A stretch of 55,988 nt of DNA from positions 1-55,988 of the forward strand of contig CADCTW010000090.1 of the NCBI GenBank assembly GCA_902805735.1, in the 5' to 3' direction. The position numbers and the translations under genes are program-made. The notes beneath the pieces are model-generated. The model was not told the DNA's origin. It did no database searches and saw only the letters and a program-made list of their open reading frames with translations. This DNA is from an uncultured Gemmatimonadota bacterium. Its GTDB lineage: Bacteria; Gemmatimonadota; Gemmatimonadetes; Longimicrobiales; Longimicrobiaceae. This document shows, in pieces, positions 7,913 through 16,185 of the stretch. How positions within the stretch are numbered: the first letter of the stretch is position 1; the number at the start of each line of letters is the position of its first letter.

Positions 7913-8335
7913 TCAGGGCTGAACCGTGATGCGCGTCTCGTAGCGCACCGGCTGCGAGCCGGAGCGGCCGTTCACGCGGACGGTCGCCTCGCCGGCCTCG
8001 TCGAAGCGGAGGGACACGGTGCGGGGAAACGCGCGCAGGTCGGCCGTGCAGATGCCGCCGTGGTTCACGAGGTCGTACGGGGTGATCTCGGCCACGAGGC
8101 CGCGCACGCTGACCTCCGCACCGTCCGCGCGGGTGCAGCTGCCGCTGCCAAAGGTGGTGACCGTCGCGTCGAAGGCCACGCCGCGCTTCGCCGAAGCGGG
8201 AAGGGTGATGGGCGGGGGCGTCCCCGCGTCGCCGGTCATCCCCACCTCCCGCTGCCAGCCCGGATCGATGACGCTGCCGCACCCGGCGAGCAGCGCAAGG
8301 CCGGCGAGGGCCGTGAAATACCGCGATGTACGCAT
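7913..8335 (-). CDS. Small lipoprotein of unknown function
   Basis: 140 residues. A Sec signal peptide ends in the lipobox LLAGC, with the lipidated cysteine at residue 19. The mature part has strands typical of a beta-sandwich (GVAFDATVTTFGSGSCTRAD, ITPYDLVNHGGICTADLRAF, EATVRVNGRS) and two further cysteines about 30 residues apart that could pair. No named domain is recognised. ATG at 8335 is chosen because it begins the signal peptide; an in-frame ATG further upstream adds only non-signal residues. It follows the sugar dehydrogenase gene on the same strand by 87 bases. Confidence 0.7.
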   Translation of the reverse strand: MRTSRYFTALAGLALLAGCGSVIDPGWQREVGMTGDAGTPPPITLPASAKRGVAFDATVTTFGSGSCTRADGAEVSVRGLVAEITPYDLVNHGGICTADLRAFPRTVSLRFDEAGEATVRVNGRSGSQPVRYETRITVQP

Positions 8336-8422
8336 GATTTTTCTTCCCTGGATGAAGTCGCGAATCCGCACCCAGAACGCCCCGGCCCCGGCCCGCGTGA
8401 CACCCACGGGCCACCCTGTCGT

Positions 8423-9550
8423 TCACCTCCGCACGATGCGGAGCAGGAGGTCGTCGCCGGGGCGAGGGTCGCCGCGGCGGTCGCGGTTGCTGGTGGTGAA
8501 GTAGACGGAGCCGTCCGGGGCCATGACGACGGCGCGGATGCGGCCGAGCTGGCAGCGGAAGAGCGGCTCCTGCGCGACGGCGCGCCACCCCGTGCCGGGA
8601 GCGCGCTGGAGGACGACGCGGAGGAGCGCCTCGCCGCGGAGCGTCGCGACCAGGGCGTCGCCGCGCCAGGGCAGGGCGGTGCCCGAGTAGAAGGCCAGCG
8701 CGGCGGGAGCCACGGCCGGCGTCCACTCCACCAGCGGGCGCACGAAGCCAGGGCCACCCTGGTCGCCCGCGGCGCCGGGCCAGCCGTAGTTGGCGCCGGG
8801 GCGGATGGCGTTCAGCTCGTCGCGCCCGGCGCGGAGGAACTCGCGGGGGAGGCGCGTGGGCCCGTGGTCCGGCGCGAACAGCTCGCCGGTGTCGGGGTGC
8901 CAGGCGAGGCCCTGCGGGTTGCGCAGGCCCAGCGCGTACACCCGCGACCCGGGCCGCGGGTTGTCCGCCGGCGCGCCGCCGTCCGGGCGGATGCGGAGCA
9001 CCTTCCCCAGCAGCGACGCGGTGTCCTGGGCCTCGCCGGGGCGCGTGGCGTCGCCGGTGGAGAGGTAGAGCATCCCGTCCGGGCCAAAGCGCAGCGCCGC
9101 GCCCGCGTGGTAGCGCGCCACGCGCATCCCTCCCAGCACCAGGCGCCGGTCCACCCCGCGCCCGCCGCGCTCCGTCAGCCGGTAGACGCGGTTCTCGGTG
9201 CGGCCCTCGCCGGCCGCGAAGCTCCCCACGACGTACAGGTGGCCGCTGCGCGCGAAGTCCGGCGCCAGGGCGATCCCCATCAGCCCCAGCTCGCTGCGGC
9301 GCGCCACCTCCAGCACCGCCCAGGGTTCGGGGCGCAGCACGCCCTTTTCGATCACGCGGATCCGCCCCGGGCGCTCAGTCACGAAGATGCGCCCGTCCGG
9401 CGCGAACGCCACGTCCCACGGCACCTGCAGGCCGCGCGCGACGGTGTCCAGCGCCAGTCCCGGGGTGGAGGGCGCCGGGGGAAGCCGGGTCGGCGAGCCG
9501 CCGCAGCCGGCGACGAGCGCCGCGAGGAGCGCGATGGGGAGACGATGCAT
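8423..9550 (-). CDS. PQQ-dependent sugar dehydrogenase, lipoprotein
   Basis: 375 residues. A signal peptide ends at the lipobox LVAGC (Cys16). The mature protein is a six-bladed propeller of the soluble glucose/aldose sugar dehydrogenase (GSDH) family: WDVAFAPDGRIFVTERPGRI at 45-64, GLMGIALAPDF at 89-99, YHAGAALRFGPDGMLYLSTG at 147-166 and GLRNPQGLAWHP. His148 in the YHAG motif corresponds to the catalytic histidine region of that family. Such enzymes oxidise aldoses with PQQ and calcium at the outer face of the cell. The ATG at 9550 is picked for the signal peptide. Substrate and electron acceptor are unknown. Confidence 0.85.
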   Translation of the reverse strand: MHRLPIALLAALVAGCGGSPTRLPPAPSTPGLALDTVARGLQVPWDVAFAPDGRIFVTERPGRIRVIEKGVLRPEPWAVLEVARRSELGLMGIALAPDFARSGHLYVVGSFAAGEGRTENRVYRLTERGGRGVDRRLVLGGMRVARYHAGAALRFGPDGMLYLSTGDATRPGEAQDTASLLGKVLRIRPDGGAPADNPRPGSRVYALGLRNPQGLAWHPDTGELFAPDHGPTRLPREFLRAGRDELNAIRPGANYGWPGAAGDQGGPGFVRPLVEWTPAVAPAALAFYSGTALPWRGDALVATLRGEALLRVVLQRAPGTGWRAVAQEPLFRCQLGRIRAVVMAPDGSVYFTTSNRDRRGDPRPGDDLLLRIVRR

Positions 9551-9659
9551 GCGTGCGGCGCGTGCACGATCCACACCCGCCGTCAACACCAAACGGCGGT
9601 GCTCATGCACGGGCACAGAAATGCCGGGAGCAGGTGCGCGGTGCGCCCGCCCCGCGACG

Positions 9660-12065
9660 TCAGCGCTTCTGCAGGACGACGAACCCGTTTGCCGGGATGC
9701 GGAGGTCGATCCGTCCGTTGTCGCAGGGGAGCGACGCGGAGAAGTTGCCCAGGCCGCTGCCACCGTACGTGGCGGAGTCGCTGTTGAAGATCTCCTGCCA
9801 GAGCCCGCCCGGCAGCCGCTGCGCCGAAGTGTCCAGGACGTATCCGGCGGCGAAGGGCTGGTTGTTCAGGCTCGCCACCACCAGCAGCTCGTTCTCGCCT
9901 TTCCGCCGGGTGAACGCGATCACGCGGTTGGCGTCGTGCGCGTGGATCACGTCGATCTCGCGGGAGCGGATCGCGGGATGGCGGCGGCGCAGGCGGATCA
10001 GCTCCTGGTAGAAGCGGAACATCCTCGCCCCGTTCCCTCGCCTCTCGCCGAGCAGGTCCTCCTTGGCGGACTCCACGTTGTCGAACTTGTAGATGTTCTG
10101 CGCCACGATCTCCTCCCCCATGAAGAACATGGGTGTACCCGCCGACAGGACGGAGAGCCCGGTGACCACCCGGCACCGGGCCTCCGCGTAGTCGCGCGTG
10201 GCCCCCCAGAGCTCCGCGCCGTTCACGGCCGTCCTGCTCGTCCGCATGCTTCCGCCAGCGTTGCCAGCCTCGTCGTGCGACTCGTGGTAGACGACCTTGT
10301 CGAACCGGGAGCCTTCCAGGACGCTGGAGAACCGGCCCATCGCGACCGGGCGTTCGTCCCCCTGGCCCGCCTGGTGGAGGAGCCGCGCCGCGTCGCGCCC
10401 CATGTCCGCATCGCCGATCAGGTTGTGGTAAAAGGCGGCGAACCAGGTCGAATCGAACCCGAGTCCCCCCACGGAGGGCATCTTCGTGACGGCGTCCCAC
10501 CCGGAGTGGTCCTCGGCGATCAGCATGGCCCCTGGCCGAATCAGGCGCAGAGTGCGGCTCCATTCGCGGAGGAACTGCTGGCCCAGCTCGTTCGCGCGGC
10601 TCACCCCCCAGCCGTTGGCGTGCAGCGCGTGGTCGCGGTGAATGGCCTGCGTAAGGTCTACTCGCAGGCCGTCCACGTGGAACTCCTCCACGAACTCCGC
10701 GGCGCTGCTGATGAAGAGGTGCCGCACCGGCTCCTCCCAGAAGCGCGGCGTGAACCCCGAGGACCCATTGTCCAGATACCCCCCGTCCGGCCGCGGGTAC
10801 TGGGCGCTGCTGCCCTCGTACCAGTAGTAGATGTTCTCCTCCGGCTGGGTGGAGTCGTACTGCCACTCCGCGCGTTCCGCGTCGTTGTCGAAGTGGTTGT
10901 AGACCACGTCCTGGATCACGGCGATTCCACGGCGGTGGCATTCGCGCACGAAGTACTTGTATTTGTCGCGCCCGCCCGCGCTGGACTCGATCACGAAGTG
11001 GTGGGTGTCGCCATACCCCCAGCCCAGCGTTCCCGAGAACTCGGAGATCGGCAGGAGCTCGACGGCGGTGACGCCCAGCTCCACGAGGTGGTCCAGGAGG
11101 CCGACCGCGTCCGCGAGCGTCCCCGCGCCCGGGCGGCCGAAGCCCAGCGAGCCCGCGTGCATCTCGTAGATCACCAGGTCCTCGACGCGGGTGGGGACCG
11201 GCAGGCCGGGCGTGAACTCGCGGCTCCAGAACTCGTCGTCCGCCACGAGCACCGGGGGCGATCCGGCCGGAGGCTCGAACTCCCGCCGAACCACGTCCTG
11301 GTCGATCACCACGCTGCAGCCGACGCCCCCGTCCAACGTTGCCGGGTCCCCGTTCCAGCCGCCGTGTCTCGGATTCTGGTCCCCGCGGCCGATCTGCCAG
11401 CGCGAGTGGAGGTCGGTGCGGTACACCACGTCACCCTGGGCATTCACGATGCGGAACATGTAGGGCGCACCCGCGAAGGCGGCGAAGTCCGGCACCGGCG
11501 CGCTTTCGAAGATGTCATCGTCGCCCCGGGCCATCGGGATGGGGGGCCGGGCGGGATCGATCCCGGTACCATCGTCCGCGATGTAGCCGTGGGCCGGCGG
11601 CGAGAACACCACCTCTGCAGCGGTCGCGTTGGGTGCCCAGACGGAGAAGCGGATCGCCGGCGGGAGCACGGGGTCCGTGTAGAGCTTCTGCGCACCCAGC
11701 CGGCGGCTCCAGGTGAGATAGTACCGCTCGTCCTGCTCCGTGCCGCCCCTGGGCCTGAACTCGCGGTAGCGGCGCTGATCCTTGGCACTGGATCCGGGTG
11801 CTTCCGTGATGATCCCCCACTGGTTGGCTCCCGCCGGCCCGTCTAGAACGACGCCCCAGCGAAAGACCTCGCCCGCCGCTCCGCCATGGAGCCGCACGGT
11901 GGCCACGAACGCGGGGCAGCCGTCCTCCGCGACGATCTCCTGCATCGGAGACTCCGTCCATTCACCCGAGTAGCGGCCGGCCGCATCCCAGCTCCCCTTC
12001 AGCCGCGCGTTGCGAAAGAGGCTCCGCTTCTGTCCCGTGAGGTAGATGAACCGCACAGTCGTCAT
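9660..12065 (-). CDS. GH13 alpha-glucan enzyme, branching-enzyme-like
   Basis: 801 residues. All four GH13 regions are visible: DVVYNH at 386-391, GLRVD with the nucleophile Asp470, LIAEDH with the acid Glu518, and HESHDE at 594-599. A CBM48-type sandwich (IRFSVWAPNATAAEVVFSPP) lies at 138-157 before the barrel, as in branching enzymes, and an all-beta domain ends the protein. An extra N-terminal region of about 130 residues (FIYLTGQKRSLFRNARLKGS) looks like another starch-binding-type domain. No signal peptide, so cytoplasmic. GGAGG lies six bases before the ATG at 12065. Glycogen branching or debranching of a related glucan is likely; exact specificity is open. Confidence 0.88.
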   Translation of the reverse strand: MTTVRFIYLTGQKRSLFRNARLKGSWDAAGRYSGEWTESPMQEIVAEDGCPAFVATVRLHGGAAGEVFRWGVVLDGPAGANQWGIITEAPGSSAKDQRRYREFRPRGGTEQDERYYLTWSRRLGAQKLYTDPVLPPAIRFSVWAPNATAAEVVFSPPAHGYIADDGTGIDPARPPIPMARGDDDIFESAPVPDFAAFAGAPYMFRIVNAQGDVVYRTDLHSRWQIGRGDQNPRHGGWNGDPATLDGGVGCSVVIDQDVVRREFEPPAGSPPVLVADDEFWSREFTPGLPVPTRVEDLVIYEMHAGSLGFGRPGAGTLADAVGLLDHLVELGVTAVELLPISEFSGTLGWGYGDTHHFVIESSAGGRDKYKYFVRECHRRGIAVIQDVVYNHFDNDAERAEWQYDSTQPEENIYYWYEGSSAQYPRPDGGYLDNGSSGFTPRFWEEPVRHLFISSAAEFVEEFHVDGLRVDLTQAIHRDHALHANGWGVSRANELGQQFLREWSRTLRLIRPGAMLIAEDHSGWDAVTKMPSVGGLGFDSTWFAAFYHNLIGDADMGRDAARLLHQAGQGDERPVAMGRFSSVLEGSRFDKVVYHESHDEAGNAGGSMRTSRTAVNGAELWGATRDYAEARCRVVTGLSVLSAGTPMFFMGEEIVAQNIYKFDNVESAKEDLLGERRGNGARMFRFYQELIRLRRRHPAIRSREIDVIHAHDANRVIAFTRRKGENELLVVASLNNQPFAAGYVLDTSAQRLPGGLWQEIFNSDSATYGGSGLGNFSASLPCDNGRIDLRIPANGFVVLQKR

Positions 12066-12165
12066 GATAGCCTCCGTCGTGGTCGCGCGGGTGAGGGGAT
12101 CGCCGGGCACCGGGTCCTAGAGTGCACGAAGCGCCCTGGGGTGCCGTCCCCACGGCGCTTCGCGG

Positions 12166-12273
12166 CTACTTCTTGGGCTTGGGCGGATTGTTGCCTCTGC
12201 CTTTGCCCGACTCCTTGTCGGTCGTGCTGGGGCCGTTGGACGGGCGGGGCTTTTCCGCGTTCATGTTGCGCAT
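12166..12273 (-). CDS. 35-residue basic peptide, possible small gene
   Basis: A short frame starts at ATG 12273 with AGAGGA eight bases upstream and ends at TAG 12166. The product begins MRNMNAEKPRPSNG and ends in GNNPPKPKK, rich in lysine, proline and asparagine and probably disordered. It lies 100 bases upstream of the GH13 gene on the same strand. Support is the ribosome site and a composition unlike random GC-rich sequence. Function unknown. Confidence 0.4.
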   Translation of the reverse strand: MRNMNAEKPRPSNGPSTTDKESGKGRGNNPPKPKK

Positions 12274-12486
12274 GGCGCTGTTCCTCTGGCTCCCTCAGGG
12301 GTTGGACACGGGCCCGGCGGAGGGAGGAGGCACCGGGGGCCCCGCTGGCTCGCGGCGCACAGTCGTGGCGGGTCGCGAGCGTGTAGAGGAGAAGCTGGAC
12401 CGTCCAGCTTGCGTCAAATCGCATGATAACGCGCTGGCCTGCCCGCTACAAGAAAGCTCGCCCATAGCACCAGGAGAAGACGAATC

Positions 12487-12573
12487 ATGCGCGAGATTCA
12501 CGTTCCACAGCCGCCGGGCGGCATCCGCCTTGCGCGAACCGGGACGCGGCGCCGTGCAGGCCGCATCCAGTGA
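12487..12573 (+). CDS. 28-residue basic peptide, possible leader
   Basis: ATG 12487 has a strong AGGAGAAG ribosome site eight bases upstream and the frame ends at TGA 12573, only 15 bases before the lipoprotein start at 12589. The product begins MREIHVPQPPGGIRL and is Arg-rich. It could be a leader peptide coupled to the lipoprotein gene or a chance frame. The rest of the 12274-12588 gap shows nothing else I can name. Confidence 0.3.
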   Translation: MREIHVPQPPGGIRLARTGTRRRAGRIQ

Positions 12574-12588
12574 CAACGGGGGATCGTG

Positions 12589-12765
12589 ATGATGAAGCGA
12601 GTGCTGGGGATCGGGATCGTGGCGGTGGTGCTGGCTGGGTGCGGTGGCGACGCGTCGCGGGGGGGAGCCGCGTCGTCGGAGCAGTCGGTGGACAGCGGGC
12701 CGGCACCCACGCCGGCGCTGGATTCCGTGGGCGGGACGACGCCGGACCAGGGGCGCCAGGACTGA
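12589..12765 (+). CDS. 58-residue lipoprotein
   Basis: The frame begins ATGATG at 12589 after a GGGG stretch and ends at TGA 12765. Residues 3-18 (KRVLGIGIVAVVLAGC) form a compact signal peptide with lipobox VLAGC, Cys18. The remaining 40 residues are Ser/Gly/Pro/Asp-rich and probably disordered, so the mature product is a short lipid-anchored tail. Such tiny lipoproteins are common in this lineage and have no known role. The hairpin repeat starts 10 bases after the stop. Confidence 0.65.
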   Translation: MMKRVLGIGIVAVVLAGCGGDASRGGAASSEQSVDSGPAPTPALDSVGGTTPDQGRQD

Positions 12766-12775
12766 ACGGCGGGGC

Positions 12776-12838
12776 TCACACAGAGGCACAGAGACACGGA
12801 GGAGAACTTCTCCTCCGTGTCTCCGTGCCTCTGTGTGA
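12776..12838. repeat. CACAGAG hairpin repeat, full copy
   Basis: Arms of about 28 bases beginning TCACACAGAGGCAC pair with one mismatch around a very short loop. It follows the small lipoprotein gene and precedes the tyrosinase gene by about 70 bases. Confidence 0.85.
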
Positions 12839-12907
12839 GCCTATTCTGCGAAATCGGGCGCGCGATCCCGTCTATGGAATCGGACCATCTTCGCGAGGAG
12901 AGCCCTC

Positions 12908-14323
12908 ATGTTCGAGCGCCAGGACGTTTGGAAGCTGAGCACCCAGGACCCGTGGCACCCCACCCTGGAATGGTACGCGAGGGCGGTGGCCGCCATGCGG
13001 GAGCGCGACACGGCGGACCCCACGAGCTGGGGGTACGCCGCCGCCATCCACGGCACGCAGGCCCCTGAATCCGCCTGGCCGCCGGGCGCCACCTGGGGCA
13101 AGTGCCAGCACGCGAGCTGGTACTTCCTCCCCTGGCACCGCATCTACCTGCACTACTTCGAGACCCACGTGCGCGCTACGGTCGTGGAGCTGGGCGGGCC
13201 GTCGGACTGGGCGCTCCCGTACTGGGACTACAGCGACTCCCTGCGGCCGCACGTGCTCACCCTCCCCCCGGCCTTCCGCGAGAAGCGGATGTCCTCCGGC
13301 GACGACAACCCGCTGTACGTGGCCGCGCGCAGGCCCTCCATCAACGCCGGTGGCAAGCTGGACCCACGCGCCGTGAGCATCGCCCAGGCGATGAAGGAGC
13401 GGAGGTTCTCGGGCGCCGGCATCTCGGGGTTCGGCGGACCCATCACGCACTGGAACGTGGCGGGAGGCACGGTGGGGAGCCTGGAGAACACGCCGCACGG
13501 CAACGTCCACATGGGCGTGGGGGGGAACGATCCGTTCGGCTTCATGAGCGCCTTCGAAACCGCCGGGATGGACCCGGTCTTCTGGCTGCACCACGCCAAC
13601 ATCGACCGGCTCTGGGAGGTGTGGCTGCGCCTCCCCGAGCGCGCCAACCCCACCGACGCGCGCTGGCTGGACGCCGAGTTCACGCTGGGGAGCGGCGCCG
13701 CCGCCGTCACCCTGGCCGTGCGCGACGTGCTGGACACCCGCAAGCCGCCGCTGGGCTACCGCTACTCCGGCGTGGCCGCCATCCCGCTGAGCCCCTTCGG
13801 CATCGACGCCGGCGCCGTGCAGCCGCCCGCGGCCCTGTCCGTTCCCCCGGAGGTGGTGGGCGCCAGCCGTACGCGCATCCCGCTCACCGCCGGTACCAGC
13901 GAAGTGGAGGTCCGCATGGTACAGCCCACCGGCCCCGCGCTCACCCCGATGGGCATGGCGCCCGTCGAGCCCTCGCGGGTGCACGTGAAGATCGAAAACG
14001 TCACGGGGCTCAACCTCGCCGCCGACGCGTACCTGGTGTACGTCAACGTCCCCGCCGGCGGGAGTCCCGGCGAGCACCCGGAGCACCAGGCCGGGCAGAT
14101 CTCCCTGTTCGGGCTGCGCGAGTCGTCCGCCACCGACGCGGAGCACAGCGGTAGCGGCCTCACCTTCACCTTCGACATCACCTCGCTGGCCGCCCGCCTG
14201 CGCGCCGCGGGCGACTGGGACCCGGACCGTCTGCGCGTGATCTTCACCCCGCGCACCACCGCCGACGATCCCTCGGACGATGGGGACGTGTCGGTGGGGC
14301 GGGTGAGCGTGCTGCGCACGTGA
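12908..14323 (+). CDS. Tyrosinase-family copper protein
   Basis: 471 residues. The CuA site is seen as H68 in CQHASWYFLPWHRIYLHYFE (67-86) and H77, with H48 the likely third ligand. The CuB site is H197 and H201 in TPHGNVHMGVGG and the HH pair at 228-229 in DPVFWLHHANIDRLW. After about residue 245 comes a sandwich region resembling the middle and C-terminal domains of plant-type polyphenol oxidases (YRYSGVAAIPL, then SEVEVRMVQPTG). Likely reaction: oxidation of phenols to quinones with O2. No signal peptide is seen. The ATG at 12908 has GGAG upstream. Its TGA overlaps the GTG of the DUF2182 gene, so the two are coupled. Confidence 0.88.
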   Translation: MFERQDVWKLSTQDPWHPTLEWYARAVAAMRERDTADPTSWGYAAAIHGTQAPESAWPPGATWGKCQHASWYFLPWHRIYLHYFETHVRATVVELGGPSDWALPYWDYSDSLRPHVLTLPPAFREKRMSSGDDNPLYVAARRPSINAGGKLDPRAVSIAQAMKERRFSGAGISGFGGPITHWNVAGGTVGSLENTPHGNVHMGVGGNDPFGFMSAFETAGMDPVFWLHHANIDRLWEVWLRLPERANPTDARWLDAEFTLGSGAAAVTLAVRDVLDTRKPPLGYRYSGVAAIPLSPFGIDAGAVQPPAALSVPPEVVGASRTRIPLTAGTSEVEVRMVQPTGPALTPMGMAPVEPSRVHVKIENVTGLNLAADAYLVYVNVPAGGSPGEHPEHQAGQISLFGLRESSATDAEHSGSGLTFTFDITSLAARLRAAGDWDPDRLRVIFTPRTTADDPSDDGDVSVGRVSVLRT

Positions 14324-15018
14324 GCGGCGCGGGCGCCGTCACCGCCCCGGGTCTGCTGGACCGGGCGCGCCTGTTCGGCTGGCGGCACCCGGAGTGGTGG
14401 GCGGTGCTGGCCTCGGCGCTCGCGTGGGCCTACCTGGCCGCGCGCGGGCACGCGGGGCACGGCACCGGGGCGGCGGCGGCCGGCGCGATGGTGGTGGCGA
14501 TGATGCTCCCGCTCACCATCGCGCAGCTCCGCCACGTGGCGCTCTCCAGCCTCTGGCGGCGGCGGCACCGCGCGGCAGCCGGGTTCATCGTGGGATTTCT
14601 GGCCGTGTGGATCGCTGTGGAGGCGGTGCTCGCTGCGGCGTGGTGGGGGATGGCCTCGCTCGCCGGCGCGACGCTGGCAGCGGGGGCCGTGGCGGTGGCT
14701 GCGGCGCTGTGGGAGCTGGCGCCCGCCAAGCGGCGGCACCTGCGCCGCTGCCACCGCACCGTTCCGCTCGCCCCCAGCGGCTGGCGCGCGGACGCAGACT
14801 GCGCGCGCTTCGGCGCGGCCATGGGGGTGAGCTGCGTGGGCACGTGCTGGGCGCTGATGCTCGCATCCGCCGCATTCGCGCACAGCCTCCCGGTGATGCT
14901 GGCCCTCTTCGGCGTGCAGCTCAGCGGCCGCTATCGCCAGCGCCACTCCGCGCCGCTGGCCGCCGCGGCGGTGCTGGCCGCGCTCGCCGCTGTTCAGCAC
15001 TTGTGCGGCATCGGGTAG
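14320..15018 (+). CDS. DUF2182 membrane protein
   Basis: 232 residues with about six hydrophobic helices. Family marks are AMVVAMMLPL at 56-65, the segment ELAPAKRRHLRRCHR around 133-147, and GAAMGVSCVGTCWALM around 166-181, with conserved Cys and Met residues. DUF2182 proteins are described as predicted metal-binding integral membrane proteins. The GTG start forms a GTGA overlap with the tyrosinase stop, which implies translational coupling. Together these suggest, by inference, a role in supplying copper to or working with the tyrosinase. Confidence 0.8.
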   Translation: MSGAGAVTAPGLLDRARLFGWRHPEWWAVLASALAWAYLAARGHAGHGTGAAAAGAMVVAMMLPLTIAQLRHVALSSLWRRRHRAAAGFIVGFLAVWIAVEAVLAAAWWGMASLAGATLAAGAVAVAAALWELAPAKRRHLRRCHRTVPLAPSGWRADADCARFGAAMGVSCVGTCWALMLASAAFAHSLPVMLALFGVQLSGRYRQRHSAPLAAAAVLAALAAVQHLCGIG

Positions 15019-15199
15019 AATCGGATGTTGGTTTTCGGGCGGCAGACCAAGCCCCGCGCAGCGACTAAAACGACGATAGGACCTACAAGCGAGAGAGACG
15101 TTTCCGGACCATACTTGTACTAATTCTGATCGTCCTGTAACGTTGTGCAGCGCGTGGGCGAGCCCTTCGCACGCTGTCCCTCTAGCCACGAAGGTGCGC

Positions 15200-16183
15200 A
15201 TGAAATCCCGTCCGCCACTCACACACCACCATACGCTGAGCTCCCTGTGGCGCCTCGCAGCTGGTTCTGCGGTTGTCCTGGCCTTGGCAGCATGCGATCA
15301 GTCAGGCCCGCAGATCGCCAGCCCTGATCGTTCGTCCGAAGGCATTCGCCGACATCTCACGAGCGAGGCGGCCTCGCAGGTGAGGTCGGATGGTTCGTTT
15401 TCCCTCGCTGCTCCGAGCGCACCTGGTGACCGCCCGATCATGAGTGCAGAACGCGCGGCGGAACTCGCACTTGCGTACGTTAGGTCTTACGGACCGTCGT
15501 TCAAGGAGGTGTGGGAAGAGGATCGCGGCGCACCCATTGATCTCGCGAGCCTGCGGGTCGGTGGACGAGTTCTCTACGCGAGAACCCCATATGGAGCTTT
15601 CCCTTCGGGTTACCATCCGGCATTCGCGCACGTTTACGGTCCGTACTACCTCGTTCCGATGAGCGTCGGTTCGGAGCCTGTACTCTTGATCTCGGTCGCG
15701 GCGTACGCAACGCAGACTAGGTTGGACCGTGGTGGCTTCATAAGTCGACCGGTGCAGAGTGGAAACGAGTTCGTCTCGCGCGGACTGCCGATCGACACCA
15801 CGCGTTTCCGACTTATTTCTGCCGAGGAAGCTGTGGAGTTTGTTGGTCGGTCGACGGGAGCCCGCATTGCGCAGGTCCCCGAATTTGTCCGAGTTGCAAT
15901 GCCAAACGCGCCGGCAGCGGCCGTTTGGAAGCTCACCCTTGATCGTGAGGTGGGAGTCCGCGCGGGGACAGGTCGCGGGCGAGCTCGCGTGCGCGAAGTG
16001 TACGTCGGTCCAGAGAAAGGCGGACGGTTCATGATCCAGGGTGCGGGTTCGCCTCACTCCCAGAAGGTGCCTGCGCTTCGCCCCGATGGCGAGGACGGAC
16101 GGGTTGAGATGGTGGAAGTTCCAGTTCTACCGAAAGCCGTCCTGTCGTTCGATTCCGCCACCGTAGACCAGGGAGCGAACTGA
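15200..16183 (+). CDS. Lipoprotein, paralogue A of a pair
   Basis: 327 residues. A long signal peptide ends at the lipobox ALAAC. The mature protein has no family I can name. Recognisable blocks shared with the gene at 17343 are a Gly-Ser-Phe-Ser-Leu-Ala-Ala-Pro start, RTPYGAFPSGYHPAF, YGPYYLVPM, VAAYATQTRLD and RPVQSGNEFVSRG. ATG 15200 is chosen for the signal peptide and an AAGGTG ribosome site. The codon use is AT-richer than in genes on either side. The next gene starts two bases after the stop, so they are one operon. The 180 bases upstream are the AT-richest of the region and probably hold the promoter. Confidence 0.65.
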   Translation: MKSRPPLTHHHTLSSLWRLAAGSAVVLALAACDQSGPQIASPDRSSEGIRRHLTSEAASQVRSDGSFSLAAPSAPGDRPIMSAERAAELALAYVRSYGPSFKEVWEEDRGAPIDLASLRVGGRVLYARTPYGAFPSGYHPAFAHVYGPYYLVPMSVGSEPVLLISVAAYATQTRLDRGGFISRPVQSGNEFVSRGLPIDTTRFRLISAEEAVEFVGRSTGARIAQVPEFVRVAMPNAPAAAVWKLTLDREVGVRAGTGRGRARVREVYVGPEKGGRFMIQGAGSPHSQKVPALRPDGEDGRVEMVEVPVLPKAVLSFDSATVDQGAN

Positions 16184-16185
16184 TC

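Noticed and set aside
7841-8726. A long minus-strand protein including the translated hairpin repeat
   Set aside because: It joins repeat sequence and shadows of the lipoprotein and dehydrogenase genes; neither part has protein features.
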